Below are positions 1 through 9,337 of a stretch of 64,000 nt of DNA, one piece after another; the first letter of the stretch is position 1, and each line of letters begins with the position of its first letter. The notes below the pieces were generated by a model. The model did not search any database and had not been told where the DNA came from. It was given only the letters and a program-made list of their open reading frames with translations. The position numbers were made by a program, and so were the translations under genes. Source of the DNA: Massilia sp. MS-15 (GTDB lineage Bacteria > Pseudomonadota > Gammaproteobacteria > Burkholderiales > Burkholderiaceae_D); the NCBI RefSeq assembly GCF_020176695.1, contig NZ_JAIWIA010000046.1:1-64000 (forward strand), read 5' to 3'.

Positions 1-90
1 CTGACATGATGCCGTCACTGGAATGCACCCGAGTACCTGGCAATCCAAGTTAACTTGAAACGTTTTGTCCTTCCTAATCTAGGAGCTTAA

Positions 91-3000
91 ATGAGTATCT
101 ACACCAACGATCTGCAATCCCTGTACATCGCCTACTTCAACCGCCCAGGCGATACCTCGGGCATGGCGTTCTGGGAAGCAGCTCTGGCAAGCGGTCGCGC
201 CACCCTGGCCGACGTGCGCGCCGCATTTGCAACCGCCGACGAGTACAAGGCGGAATACGCCAACATGACCAACACGCAGATCGTCTCGCAGGTCTACATG
301 AACCTGTTCGGCCGCCTGCCGGATCTGGCTGGCCTGGAATTCTGGACCACCCAGATGGCACGTGGCGTGGTCACCATCGACCAGGTCGTGGCGCAAGTTG
401 CTGCCGGTGCACAGAACGAGGACAAGATCGCTTTCGAGTCGAAGACCCAGGCTGCCGTGGCATTCACCGCCGCCCTGGACGACATCAAGGAAGTGCTGGC
501 CTATGAAACCGCCGCTGGCCAAGCCATCGCCAAGTCCTACATCTCGGGCGTGAAAGACGCAGCCACCCTGGCTTCGTCGACCACCACCGCAGCCCTCGAC
601 GCGCTGACCGCCCAGATCGTCAAGGCCGCCAACCTGGACGACGCTACCCGCACCGTCTCGCTGACCAACAACATCGACGTCCTGACCGGCAACGTGTTCA
701 CCTCGGTCCCGACCTACACCCCGGGCGGCGACGAGTTCATCAACAGCCTGCAGGATGAAGACGTCCTGATCGGTGCTGGCGTCAATCCGACCCTGAACCT
801 GACCCTGGGCACCGCCAACGACGGCGCCGAGACCGAAATCGCTCCGACCCTGCGCGGCATCGAGACCATCAACGCCCGCATCAGCGGTTCGGCTGGCGCC
901 ACCGACGGCGGCACCGTCACCGCCCTGAACCTGGCCGACGCTTCGGGCCTGAAGACCATCAACGTCGAGCGCATCACCGGCAACGCTCCGGTGTTCGAGT
1001 TCCGCGAACTGGACGCTTCGGTCAACACCATCAAGCTGGCCAATGCCACCAACAGCGGCAACGTCACCTTCACCCACAAGGAAGAAGTCCTGACCGGCAC
1101 CAGCGAAGCCCTGGACGTCACCCTGACCAACGTGCGTAACCACGCCGTGAACTTCCAGGAAGGCGGCGACGGCGTTGCTGACACCGGCTTCTACTTCGAA
1201 AACATCAGCATCGCTGCCAACGGCACCAACGACATCGACACCCTGAACATCCAGTCGAATGGCCGTGAAGACCTGGTCGCAGGCAATGCTGCAGACACCA
1301 CCAAGCAGACCCTGACCATCACCGCTGGCGCGGCTGCTGGCGCTGCTGGCTCGTTCGAAGTCAACATGCTGAACGCTACCGGCGTCGACACCATGACCAT
1401 CCACGCCAACCACCGCGTGGACATCGCTGCTGACAAGGCTGCCGCCCTGTCCGCTGGCGACGGCCTGAACACCGCCGACCTCGAGCGCCTGAACATCGAC
1501 GGCGCCGCCAACGTGCGCATCGACGGCCTGGAAGGCCAAGTCGCTGCCTTCGGCGACACCAAGGGCCTGACCGTGGCTGCTGGCACCATGACCGGCAACC
1601 TGCGCGTCGGCGTCACCGGCGGCACCAGCGCCGACGACCTGTTCGCACTGACCTCGGGTTCGGGCAACGATGAAATCCGCGCCTTCGGCAACCTGGGCGG
1701 CGACGTCGCTACCCAAGACGGCAACGACACCGTCATCGTCAGCGGCAACATGCTGGGCACCGCAAGCATCAACGCCGGCGAAGGCAACAACGTCGTGACC
1801 GCCGTCGACATGCTCGGCGCCGCTGCTAGCGACCGCGACCTGGCCAACAACGGCGGCTTCGACGACATCCAGGCTGCGACCATCGTCACCGGCTCGGGCA
1901 ACGACGTCGTGACCGTGCGTGACCTGGGCAACCAGTCCGACTGGGACAACATCACCATCACCGACGGCAACAACAACGACCAGCAGTTCATCGTTGGCGC
2001 CATGGTCGACACCGGTGCCGGCAACGACACCATCAACTTCCGCAGCGTGGCTGAAGGCGCAATGGTGCAAGCCGGCGAAGGCGACGACGCCGTCAACGTC
2101 ACCCTGGGTGGCGCAGCGACCGTGCTGGCAGGCGACAGCCAGGCCAACCGTGCGACCCTGGTCACCGCGACCAACGGCGTGGGCACCGGCCGTACCGACG
2201 AAGTCAACCGTGACGGCACCGTGAACCGTCTGGGCGCGATCGTCGACCTGGGCGCAGGCACCGCCGACGTCGCCAACTTCACCGAAGTTGACGTCGTTAT
2301 CGACACCGCCCTCGTTGCTCCGACCGAAACCACCAATTCGACCACCCTGATCGTTGGCCAGGATGCTGAACTGCGTGGCGCCGAGACCGTGAACGTGACC
2401 GCCCTCGATCGCGTGAACGTCACCACCACCACCACCACCGTGGACCAGGATGGTGTCACCACCGGCGTGCAGAACGACATCAACGCCAACGTGATCGGCA
2501 CCCAGAACCTGAACCTGACGATCCTGAACCAGATCGAAGACAACGTCGATGACGCTGTCGTGGCCCACACCACCATCGATGGCGCAGTCGTCAACGACAA
2601 CAACGCAACCGACGGCCACATCTACGCCGACGTGATGCGTTTCGACAGCGCACTGCAGAACATCGCCCTGGTGTCGCAGGAAGCCGCGCTGCAGACCGGT
2701 TCGGCCACCGAAGTGTACGAAGCCGGTACCCGTACCGAGTTCAGCCTCGACAACATGCGTTCGGGCATCAACCTGTCGCTGCGTGCAAACGAAGCAACCG
2801 GTGTTGCCGCTGGCGCCCTGCGTGACGACAGCCAACTGGTGATCAGCTCGACCACCGGCCTGGTGACCACCAACGCAGCTGCCGCGGACGTCCGCCTGAA
2901 CCTGAACTACGACAACGCACGTGGCCTGAACGACGCTGCAGTCCTGAACGTCGACGCAGCCAGCGGCGCATTCGACCTCGACCTGCGTATCGGCGCAACC

Positions 3001-5880
3001 GTCACCGACGTGCTGGACACCGATGGCGACGGCAACTCGGCAACCGTGGCGAACGCAGCCTCGACCACCGATGACGACACCATGCGCATCGAGAACTTCA
3101 CGGTCAACTTCGCTGACGCGAACAGCCACTCGATCAACGCCAACGGCTTCGGCGACGTGGTCTTCCGCGGTGCAACCGACCGTCCGGCAGCCGTCGCTGG
3201 CGACGTGAGCTCGACCGCTGCAACCTCGTTCACCGTGAACTCGGCTGCCGCAGCTGGCTCGACCATCGCTATCGACAACGTCAACGCCGACGTCATCCGC
3301 GTGAACAACGCTGCTGGCACCGCCGTGACCGCCGCCAACGTGGTCGTCCGCGTCAACGCGAACAACAACTACGACATCCGCACCGGTACGGGCACCGACG
3401 TGATCGACATGCGTGCTGACGACGTCCGTTCGGACGACAACGCCACCGCACTGGACCGCGCCGACCGCATCGACGCCGGCACCGGCCGCGACACCATGAT
3501 CGTCAGCGGTACCGACAACCTGGGTCAGAACATCCTGCCGGCCATCACCACCACGGTTGATGACGACGTGTTCGCCACCCTGCGCGGCATCGAGAAGATC
3601 CTGGTCGACTCCGACTCCGCAGCTGGCGTCCAGCAAATCACCCTGGACGAGCAAGCCACCACCACCGGCGTGGACACCATCGCCCTGGTGGGTGCTGGCA
3701 ACCAGACCCAGCGTATCGTCATCGGCAACAACTTCGTCCTGGCGAACAACACCGGCGACAATGCCAACGGCCAGCTGACCACCGCTGCCAGCGCATTCGT
3801 GGTCGACGCTTCGATGCACACCGGCATGAGCAGCATCGCCATCGAAAGCAAGGATGACGACACCGACGTCGCACTGGTCAACCTCGACCTGCGCGCCAAC
3901 TCGGTCGGCGGCGCCAACGTCAACCTGGTGAACACCGGTGACCCGTCGGCACGCGTCGAACTGCGCCTGACCGCTGCCCACGAAGATGACGGCTTCAGCC
4001 TGACCAGCGCAGTCGTTGGTGGCGGCGACGGCAACGTCGGCCTGCAGGTTGCTGCTGGCAACGTCGACAAGATCGTCATCTCGGACATGGCTGGTGTCTC
4101 GACCGTGTCGCACGCCGATGCGACCGTGACCACCGCCGCTGAAGGCGCGATGACCGTGAACATCGACGCATCGTGGACCGGCGCGGCATTCGAGCTGGAC
4201 ATGTCGGGTGTGGCTGACACCGACGCCAACCAGGCAACCGGCGGCGCCACCATCCGTGCTGCTATCGGCGACACCGCGACCCTGAACATCAAGGGTACGG
4301 CCAACGCCGACAACATCACCGGCGGCCGCGGTGCTGACGTCATCGACGGCGGCGCAGGTAACGACGTCATCGTCGGCGACGAAGTCGTGATCCAGAACGA
4401 ACTGGAAGTTGTGACCTTCGCAGCAACCTACGACGCTGGCGACGTGATCACCGTGAGCCACAACGGCACCACCCACGTGTACAACGTCCTGGCTGATGGC
4501 ACCACCGGCGCTGCTGTCGCAACGTTCTTCGCTGCCCAGGCATGGGGTTCGGCAACGGCTGCCTTTGACGGTGCAACCCGTCAGCTGCGCCTGACCGGCA
4601 CCACCGCTGGCGTCGATTACGCTGTGACCGCTGCCGTCAACAACGCCGGCGACAACGTCGCACAGGTGCAGAACATCGATGTCACCACCGACGGCGCCTA
4701 CTCGCTGACCGTGGTGTTCGCCGGTACCTCGTACACCTTCGCGAATACCGACATCAACGGTCCTAGCGGTGCAACCTGGACCGGCCGTGCCGGCGCCCTG
4801 GCTGCTGCCGTGGTCGCTGCTGGCGGTACCGCAACCGCGACGAGCCCGAACAACCTGGTCCTGACCGGCCCGACCACCGGCGCTGCATTCCCGCTGGTGA
4901 CCCAGGCTAGCGTTGCTGATCCGGTGACCGACTCCGTCGCACTGACCGTCGTCGCTGGCGATGCAGGCAACGACCAGGCCAACCCGCTGGTCGTCACCGA
5001 AACCCAGGCACGCACCGTGCTGGGCGCAGCTGACACCATCATGGGCGGCGCAGGCAACGACACCATCTCGGGCCTGACCGGCGCTGACACCCTGGACGGC
5101 GGCGCTGGCGTCGACACCCTGGACTACAGCCTGAGCCTGGGCGGCGTGACCGTCGACATCGCTGCGAACACCGCTTCCGGCGGCGACGCACAAGGCGACG
5201 TCATCAGCAACTTCGAAGCGATCATCGGTTCGGCCTACAACGATGTCCTGACTGGCAACAGCCTGGACAACCGTCTGGAAGGCGGCGCTGGCAACGACAC
5301 CATCACCGGTGGCGCTGGCATCGACACCATCCTGGCAGGCATGGGCGCTGACATCGTCGCTGGCGGTACCGGCAACGACATCATCGACCTGGGTGCTGAC
5401 ACGGCACGCGACATCGTCCGCTTCGCAAGCGGCGACGGCGTCGACACCGTGACCGGCTTCCTGTCGACCGCTGTCGACATGATGACCACCGACCAGATCC
5501 AGTTCACCGACTTCGCTGACCGTGACCTGATCCCGACCTCGCTGCTGCAGCAGACCGCAGCTGGCAACGCCAACGCACTCATCTCGGGCGCAAGCACCGA
5601 GCTGCTGATGGTGACCGGTGCAACCACCTTCGTCGGCGGCGTGACCACCGCCAACGTGGCTGCTGCCCTGGGCGCTGCCTTCGACATGACCGCGCTGGCC
5701 GATGGCCGCGTGATCTTCGCGATCCAGGTCGACACCGACGGTAACGGCACCACCGAAACCGTGGTCGGCTACTACACCGACGTCGGCGCGGATGATGTCA
5801 TCGACGCTGGCAACATCGAGATCCTCGGTGTGGTCAACGGCGCAGTCGGCACCGACAACTTCTGGCTGCCGACCGTCTAA
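91..5880 (+). CDS. S-layer/RTX-like giant secreted protein with N-terminal DUF4214 module
   Basis: 1929 residues. The start is ATG behind a clear AGGAG at 80-84. Residues about 5-150 carry two DUF4214-type units with YIAYFNRPGD and YMNLFGRLPD cores. A long beta-type region rich in Thr, Asn, Asp, Ala and Gly follows. RTX-like GxGND segments occur around residues 525-680, and canonical ones (GGAGNDVI, GGAGNDTI, GGTGNDII) around 1420-1450 and 1650-1775. Two related modules of about 85 residues (about 1445-1612) interrupt the C-terminal RTX run. No cysteine is seen anywhere and lysine is scarce, as in many S-layer proteins. There is no Sec signal. The C-terminus (after GYYTDVGADDV) fits an uncleaved type I secretion signal. 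The matching secretion operon lies immediately downstream. By architecture it resembles Caulobacter RsaA: a surface-layer subunit or large Ca-binding adhesin. Strong codon bias suggests high expression. The layer role is inference; type I export is well supported. Confidence 0.85.
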   Translation: MSIYTNDLQSLYIAYFNRPGDTSGMAFWEAALASGRATLADVRAAFATADEYKAEYANMTNTQIVSQVYMNLFGRLPDLAGLEFWTTQMARGVVTIDQVVAQVAAGAQNEDKIAFESKTQAAVAFTAALDDIKEVLAYETAAGQAIAKSYISGVKDAATLASSTTTAALDALTAQIVKAANLDDATRTVSLTNNIDVLTGNVFTSVPTYTPGGDEFINSLQDEDVLIGAGVNPTLNLTLGTANDGAETEIAPTLRGIETINARISGSAGATDGGTVTALNLADASGLKTINVERITGNAPVFEFRELDASVNTIKLANATNSGNVTFTHKEEVLTGTSEALDVTLTNVRNHAVNFQEGGDGVADTGFYFENISIAANGTNDIDTLNIQSNGREDLVAGNAADTTKQTLTITAGAAAGAAGSFEVNMLNATGVDTMTIHANHRVDIAADKAAALSAGDGLNTADLERLNIDGAANVRIDGLEGQVAAFGDTKGLTVAAGTMTGNLRVGVTGGTSADDLFALTSGSGNDEIRAFGNLGGDVATQDGNDTVIVSGNMLGTASINAGEGNNVVTAVDMLGAAASDRDLANNGGFDDIQAATIVTGSGNDVVTVRDLGNQSDWDNITITDGNNNDQQFIVGAMVDTGAGNDTINFRSVAEGAMVQAGEGDDAVNVTLGGAATVLAGDSQANRATLVTATNGVGTGRTDEVNRDGTVNRLGAIVDLGAGTADVANFTEVDVVIDTALVAPTETTNSTTLIVGQDAELRGAETVNVTALDRVNVTTTTTTVDQDGVTTGVQNDINANVIGTQNLNLTILNQIEDNVDDAVVAHTTIDGAVVNDNNATDGHIYADVMRFDSALQNIALVSQEAALQTGSATEVYEAGTRTEFSLDNMRSGINLSLRANEATGVAAGALRDDSQLVISSTTGLVTTNAAAADVRLNLNYDNARGLNDAAVLNVDAASGAFDLDLRIGATVTDVLDTDGDGNSATVANAASTTDDDTMRIENFTVNFADANSHSINANGFGDVVFRGATDRPAAVAGDVSSTAATSFTVNSAAAAGSTIAIDNVNADVIRVNNAAGTAVTAANVVVRVNANNNYDIRTGTGTDVIDMRADDVRSDDNATALDRADRIDAGTGRDTMIVSGTDNLGQNILPAITTTVDDDVFATLRGIEKILVDSDSAAGVQQITLDEQATTTGVDTIALVGAGNQTQRIVIGNNFVLANNTGDNANGQLTTAASAFVVDASMHTGMSSIAIESKDDDTDVALVNLDLRANSVGGANVNLVNTGDPSARVELRLTAAHEDDGFSLTSAVVGGGDGNVGLQVAAGNVDKIVISDMAGVSTVSHADATVTTAAEGAMTVNIDASWTGAAFELDMSGVADTDANQATGGATIRAAIGDTATLNIKGTANADNITGGRGADVIDGGAGNDVIVGDEVVIQNELEVVTFAATYDAGDVITVSHNGTTHVYNVLADGTTGAAVATFFAAQAWGSATAAFDGATRQLRLTGTTAGVDYAVTAAVNNAGDNVAQVQNIDVTTDGAYSLTVVFAGTSYTFANTDINGPSGATWTGRAGALAAAVVAAGGTATATSPNNLVLTGPTTGAAFPLVTQASVADPVTDSVALTVVAGDAGNDQANPLVVTETQARTVLGAADTIMGGAGNDTISGLTGADTLDGGAGVDTLDYSLSLGGVTVDIAANTASGGDAQGDVISNFEAIIGSAYNDVLTGNSLDNRLEGGAGNDTITGGAGIDTILAGMGADIVAGGTGNDIIDLGADTARDIVRFASGDGVDTVTGFLSTAVDMMTTDQIQFTDFADRDLIPTSLLQQTAAGNANALISGASTELLMVTGATTFVGGVTTANVAAALGAAFDMTALADGRVIFAIQVDTDGNGTTETVVGYYTDVGADDVIDAGNIEILGVVNGAVGTDNFWLPTV

Positions 5881-5953
5881 TCGACGCAAGGTAAGCAGAA
5901 GATCCACCGGCTCCATTCCTCACGGGATGGGGTCGGCAGGATAGTCAGTCTCC

Positions 5954-5990
5954 ACCCTGCAAGTCTCCGGACTTGCAGGGTGTTTTCGTT
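5954..5990 (+). terminator. Rho-independent terminator after the S-layer-like gene
   Basis: A perfect 12-bp stem (ACCCTGCAAGTC / GACTTGCAGGGT) with a TCCG loop is followed by GTTTTCGTTT. It lies 74 bp after the stop codon. It separates the very large substrate gene from the secretion operon, which has its own promoter region. Confidence 0.9.
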
Positions 5991-6063
5991 TACATGAGAG
6001 GCTCCCGCTTTTTCATGACGCCAGTTCCCCCACGTATGGTGGAACGGCTACACATTCGGTTGT

Positions 6064-6089
6064 AAAAATGTGATGTACGTCACATTTTT
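6064..6089. promoter_or_regulatory. CRP-type palindromic operator upstream of the type I secretion operon
   Basis: TGTGA (6069-6073), six bases, then TCACA (6080-6084) matches the CRP half-site consensus exactly. Flanking A and T runs extend the palindrome to 26 bp with one mismatched pair near the centre. Its centre is at about 6076.5. If GATAAT at 6104-6109 is the -10 box, the site centres near -40, the class II activator position. CRP-like regulators of several subfamilies bind such sites, so the exact protein is inferred. Confidence 0.75.
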
Positions 6090-6103
6090 TTAGGGAATTG
6101 AGC

Positions 6104-6109
6104 GATAAT
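6104..6109 (+). promoter_or_regulatory. Candidate -10 box of the secretion operon promoter
   Basis: GATAAT lies 65 bases before the ATG of the ABC transporter. No good -35 hexamer precedes it at 17 bp. The CRP-type palindrome covers that position instead, as expected for an activator-dependent promoter. Confidence 0.5.
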
Positions 6110-6174
6110 GTGCGCTCGTATTTCCTGTCGAGTTCGCTTGACTGGATGCGCACCTTCCCACGTCAAACGCCCCG

Positions 6175-7983
6175 ATGAATACCAAACTTCTCAACAAGAA
6201 AAACGAAATCGAACAGGCCCTGCTTGCTTTCAAGAGCACGTTCTGGACTGTCGGCACGTTCAGCGCCATCATCAACCTCCTGATGCTGGTCCCTTCGCTG
6301 TACATGCTCCAGGTCTACGACCGCGTGCTGGCCAGCCGCAACGAGCTCACGCTGGTCATGCTGACCGTGCTGATGCTGGGCGCCTACCTCCTGATGTCCG
6401 GGCTCGAACTGGTGCGCTCCTATGTGCTGGTGCGGGTCGGCGCGCGCTTCGACATGGCCATGAACAAGCGGGTCTACACGGCGGCCTTCGAACAGAACCT
6501 GAAGCAGGCTGGCGGCAACGCCGGCCAGGCGCTGACCGACCTGACCACGATCCGCCAGTTCCTCACCGGGAACGGCCTGTTCGCCTTCTTCGACGCGCCC
6601 TGGTTCCCGATCTACCTGATCGTGATCTTCTTCTTCGAGCCGGCGCTGGGCTGGTTCGCGCTGGGCGGCACCCTGGTGCTGGTGGTGCTGGCCTACGTCA
6701 ACGAGCGCGTCACCAGGACGCCGCTGAGCGAAGCCAACAAGCTGGCGGTCGCCTCCAGCACCATGACCACCAACAGCCTGCGCAACGCCGAAGTCATCGA
6801 ATCGATGGGCATGTTGCCAAACCTGATCCAGCGCTGGTTCGCGACCCATGGCCGCTTCCTGCAGCTGCAGGCCGAGGCCAGCGAGAACGCGGCCAAGGTG
6901 GCCGCCGCCACCAAGTTCGTGCAGGTTTCGCTGCAGTCGCTGGTGCTGGGCTTCGGCGCGCTGCTGGTCCTGGAAAACAAGATGACCCCGGGCATGATGA
7001 TCGCCGCCTCGATCCTGGTTGGCCGCGCCCTGGCGCCGGTGCAGCAGGTGATCACGGTATGGAAATCCTGGGGCTCGACCCGTAGTGCCTACGAACGCCT
7101 GACCGCGCTGCTGACCCTGAACCCGGCGCGCGAAGCCGGCATGCCGCTGCCCAAGCCGCAGGGCCGCCTGACGGTCGAGAGCGTGACCGCCGGTCCGCCG
7201 GGCGCCAAGACCCCGGTGGTGGCCAATGTCAGCTTCGGCATCGCGCCGGGCGACGTGCTGGGCGTAATCGGGCCGAGCGGCTCCGGCAAGTCGACCCTGG
7301 CGCGCCTGCTGGTCGGCGTATGGCCGGCGGCGGTGGGCAAGGTGCGTCTCGACGGCGCCGACATCTACCAGTGGAACAAGGGCGAGCTCGGTCCGCACAT
7401 CGGCTACCTGCCGCAGGACATCGAGCTGTTCAGCGGCACCATCAGCGAGAACATCGCGCGCTTCGGCGAGGTCGATGCGGACAAGGTGGTGCTGGCGGCC
7501 AAGCGCGCCGGCGTGCACGAGATGATCCTGCACATGCCGGCCGGCTACGACACCCTGCTGGGCGACGGCGGCGCCGGCCTGTCCGGCGGCCAGAAGCAGC
7601 GCATCGGCCTGGCCCGCGCCATGTACGACGATCCGGCCCTGCTCGTGCTCGATGAACCGAACTCGAACCTGGACGACATCGGCGAACAGGCTTTGGTGCA
7701 GGCCGTGCGCGACCTGCGCCAGCGCGGCAAGACCATCGTTCTGGTCACCCACCGCACCACCGTACTCGGCGTCACCAACAAGCTGCTCCTGATGCGCGAA
7801 GGCGCGGTGCAGATGTTCGGCGCCACCAACGAAGTACTGGCCGCCCTGCAGGAAATGGGCAAGAAGGCGATGCTGGCGCAACAGCAGGCCCAGGCCCAGG
7901 CACAAGCCCAGGCCCAGCAGGCCAACCAGCAGCGACCACAGGCGCAGGACAGCGCCGCGGCGGCAACCGGAGAAACCAACTGA
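6175..7983 (+). CDS. Type I secretion ABC transporter (PrtD/RsaD family permease-ATPase)
   Basis: 602 residues. This is the inner-membrane ATPase of a type I secretion system, which drives unfolded substrates carrying C-terminal signals through the envelope. The N-terminal half (about 1-300) holds the exporter membrane domain. The ATPase has Walker A GPSGSGKST near 365, the signature LSGGQKQR near 466 and Walker B LLVLDEP near 488. There is no C39 peptidase domain, as in the PrtD group that handles RTX proteins. The last 40 or so residues form a Gln/Ala tail outside the conserved fold. Its stop overlaps the next ATG (TGATG). It stands first in a three-gene operon downstream of the CRP-type site. 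The likely substrate is the S-layer-like protein immediately upstream. Confidence 0.93.
   Translation: MNTKLLNKKNEIEQALLAFKSTFWTVGTFSAIINLLMLVPSLYMLQVYDRVLASRNELTLVMLTVLMLGAYLLMSGLELVRSYVLVRVGARFDMAMNKRVYTAAFEQNLKQAGGNAGQALTDLTTIRQFLTGNGLFAFFDAPWFPIYLIVIFFFEPALGWFALGGTLVLVVLAYVNERVTRTPLSEANKLAVASSTMTTNSLRNAEVIESMGMLPNLIQRWFATHGRFLQLQAEASENAAKVAAATKFVQVSLQSLVLGFGALLVLENKMTPGMMIAASILVGRALAPVQQVITVWKSWGSTRSAYERLTALLTLNPAREAGMPLPKPQGRLTVESVTAGPPGAKTPVVANVSFGIAPGDVLGVIGPSGSGKSTLARLLVGVWPAAVGKVRLDGADIYQWNKGELGPHIGYLPQDIELFSGTISENIARFGEVDADKVVLAAKRAGVHEMILHMPAGYDTLLGDGGAGLSGGQKQRIGLARAMYDDPALLVLDEPNSNLDDIGEQALVQAVRDLRQRGKTIVLVTHRTTVLGVTNKLLLMREGAVQMFGATNEVLAALQEMGKKAMLAQQQAQAQAQAQAQQANQQRPQAQDSAAAATGETN
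7883..7926 (+). repeat. CAGGCC-type tandem hexamer repeat encoding a Gln-Ala tail
   Basis: Imperfect repeats of CAGGCC/CAAGCC near the 3' end of the ABC transporter gene encode alternating Gln-Ala. Such short repeats can change length by slippage. They sit outside the catalytic fold, so length changes in whole hexamers would probably be tolerated. Confidence 0.6.
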
Positions 7984-9335
7984 TGAAACTGCTCAAGCGT
8001 GATGCAGCGGACGTCGTCTCGCACGAGGTGGCGCCGCTGGAAGTGAATACCGACGCCGGCCGCTACGCCCGCCTCGGCTGGATCGTGGTGATTCTCGGCT
8101 TCTGCGGCTTCGTGCTGTGGGCCTCGACCGCACCGCTGGACAAGGGCGTGCCGCTGTCGGGCACGGTGTCGAAGGAATCGAACCGCCAGTCCGTGCAGTA
8201 CCAGGCCGGCGGCACGGTGCAGGAAATCCTCGTCAAGAACGGCGACGTGGTCAAGCAGGGGCAGGTGCTGGTGCGCATGAACCCGATCGTGGCCCGCTCC
8301 GCCTTCGAGATGAGCGAAGCCCAGTACCTGACCGCGCGCGCCACCGAGGCGCGCCTGATGGCCGAGATGGCGAACCGCAGCAGCATCGCTTTCCCGGACG
8401 AGCTCAAGCAGCGCGCCGGCGAGCCGCGCGTGGCCGAGATCCTGCGCCTGCAGGGACAGCTGCTGCAGTCGCGCCAGTCGGCGCTGCAGAGCGAAGTGTC
8501 GAGCGTGGACGAAAGCATTGCCGGCCTCAAGATGCAGATCCAGGGCCTGCAGGAATCGCGCGACAGCAAGAAGGAACAGATGAACTTCCTGAAGGAACAG
8601 CTGGAAGGCATGCGCGACCTGGCCAAGGACGGCTTCGTGGCGCGCAACCGCCTGCTCGAGCTGGAGCGTACCTATGCCCAGCTGGGCGGCCAGATCTCGG
8701 AAGACATCGGTAACCTGGGCCGCGCCCAGCGCCAGGTGATGGAACTGGGCCTGCGCCGCACCCAGCGCAGCGCCGACTACCAGAAGGAAGTGCGGACCCA
8801 GCTGGCCGAGACCCAGAAGGAAGCCGAAGCCCTGGCCGCGCGCCTGGCGGCCCAGAAGTTCGAGCTGCAAAGCGTCGAGGTGAAGGCGCCGGCGGACGGC
8901 ATCGTGGTTGGCTCGACCATCTTCACGAATGGCGGCGTGGTACCGCCGGGCCACAAGATGATGGACATCGTACCGACCGGCGACCCGCTGGTGGTCGAAG
9001 GCCAGCTGCCGGTCAACCTGGTGGACAAGGTGCATCCGGGCCTGCCGGTGGAACTGATGTTCTCGGCCTTTAACACCAATACGACCCCGCACATCCAGGG
9101 CGAAGTGGTGCAGGTGGCGGCCGACCGCTCGATCGACGAGCACACCGGCGCTCCCTACTATGTGGTGCGGGTGAAGGTGACGCCGGAAGGCGCCAAGCAG
9201 GTTGCCGCGCACAAGATGAACATCATCCCGGGCATGCCGGTGGACCTGTTCGTCAAGACCGGCGAACGCACCATGATGAACTACCTGCTGCGTCCGATCT
9301 TCGACCGCGCCCCGGCGGCAGTGACCGGAGACTGA
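7983..9335 (+). CDS. HlyD-family membrane fusion protein of the type I secretion system
   Basis: 450 residues. This is the periplasmic adaptor joining the ABC ATPase to the outer-membrane channel. A short cytoplasmic N-terminus precedes one membrane segment at about residues 31-51. A biotinyl-lipoyl-like half (around 65-95, QAGGTVQEILVKNGDVV) follows, then a long alpha-helical hairpin (about 105-280) and the second lipoyl half (VKAPADGIVVG). The C-terminal beta-barrel ends with KTGERTMMNYLLRPIFDR, typical of the PrtE/LapC group. The ATG overlaps the upstream TGA by one base, so it is probably translationally coupled. The outer-membrane gene starts 3 bp downstream. Confidence 0.93.
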   Translation: MKLLKRDAADVVSHEVAPLEVNTDAGRYARLGWIVVILGFCGFVLWASTAPLDKGVPLSGTVSKESNRQSVQYQAGGTVQEILVKNGDVVKQGQVLVRMNPIVARSAFEMSEAQYLTARATEARLMAEMANRSSIAFPDELKQRAGEPRVAEILRLQGQLLQSRQSALQSEVSSVDESIAGLKMQIQGLQESRDSKKEQMNFLKEQLEGMRDLAKDGFVARNRLLELERTYAQLGGQISEDIGNLGRAQRQVMELGLRRTQRSADYQKEVRTQLAETQKEAEALAARLAAQKFELQSVEVKAPADGIVVGSTIFTNGGVVPPGHKMMDIVPTGDPLVVEGQLPVNLVDKVHPGLPVELMFSAFNTNTTPHIQGEVVQVAADRSIDEHTGAPYYVVRVKVTPEGAKQVAAHKMNIIPGMPVDLFVKTGERTMMNYLLRPIFDRAPAAVTGD

Positions 9336-9337
9336 GC

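Noticed and set aside
79-5916. A 1945-codon open frame on the minus strand covering the whole S-layer-like gene
   Set aside because: It mirrors a strongly codon-biased gene. The plus-strand frame has a ribosome site, DUF4214 and RTX motifs; the minus-strand product is low-complexity Val/Gly/Asp/His with no family features.
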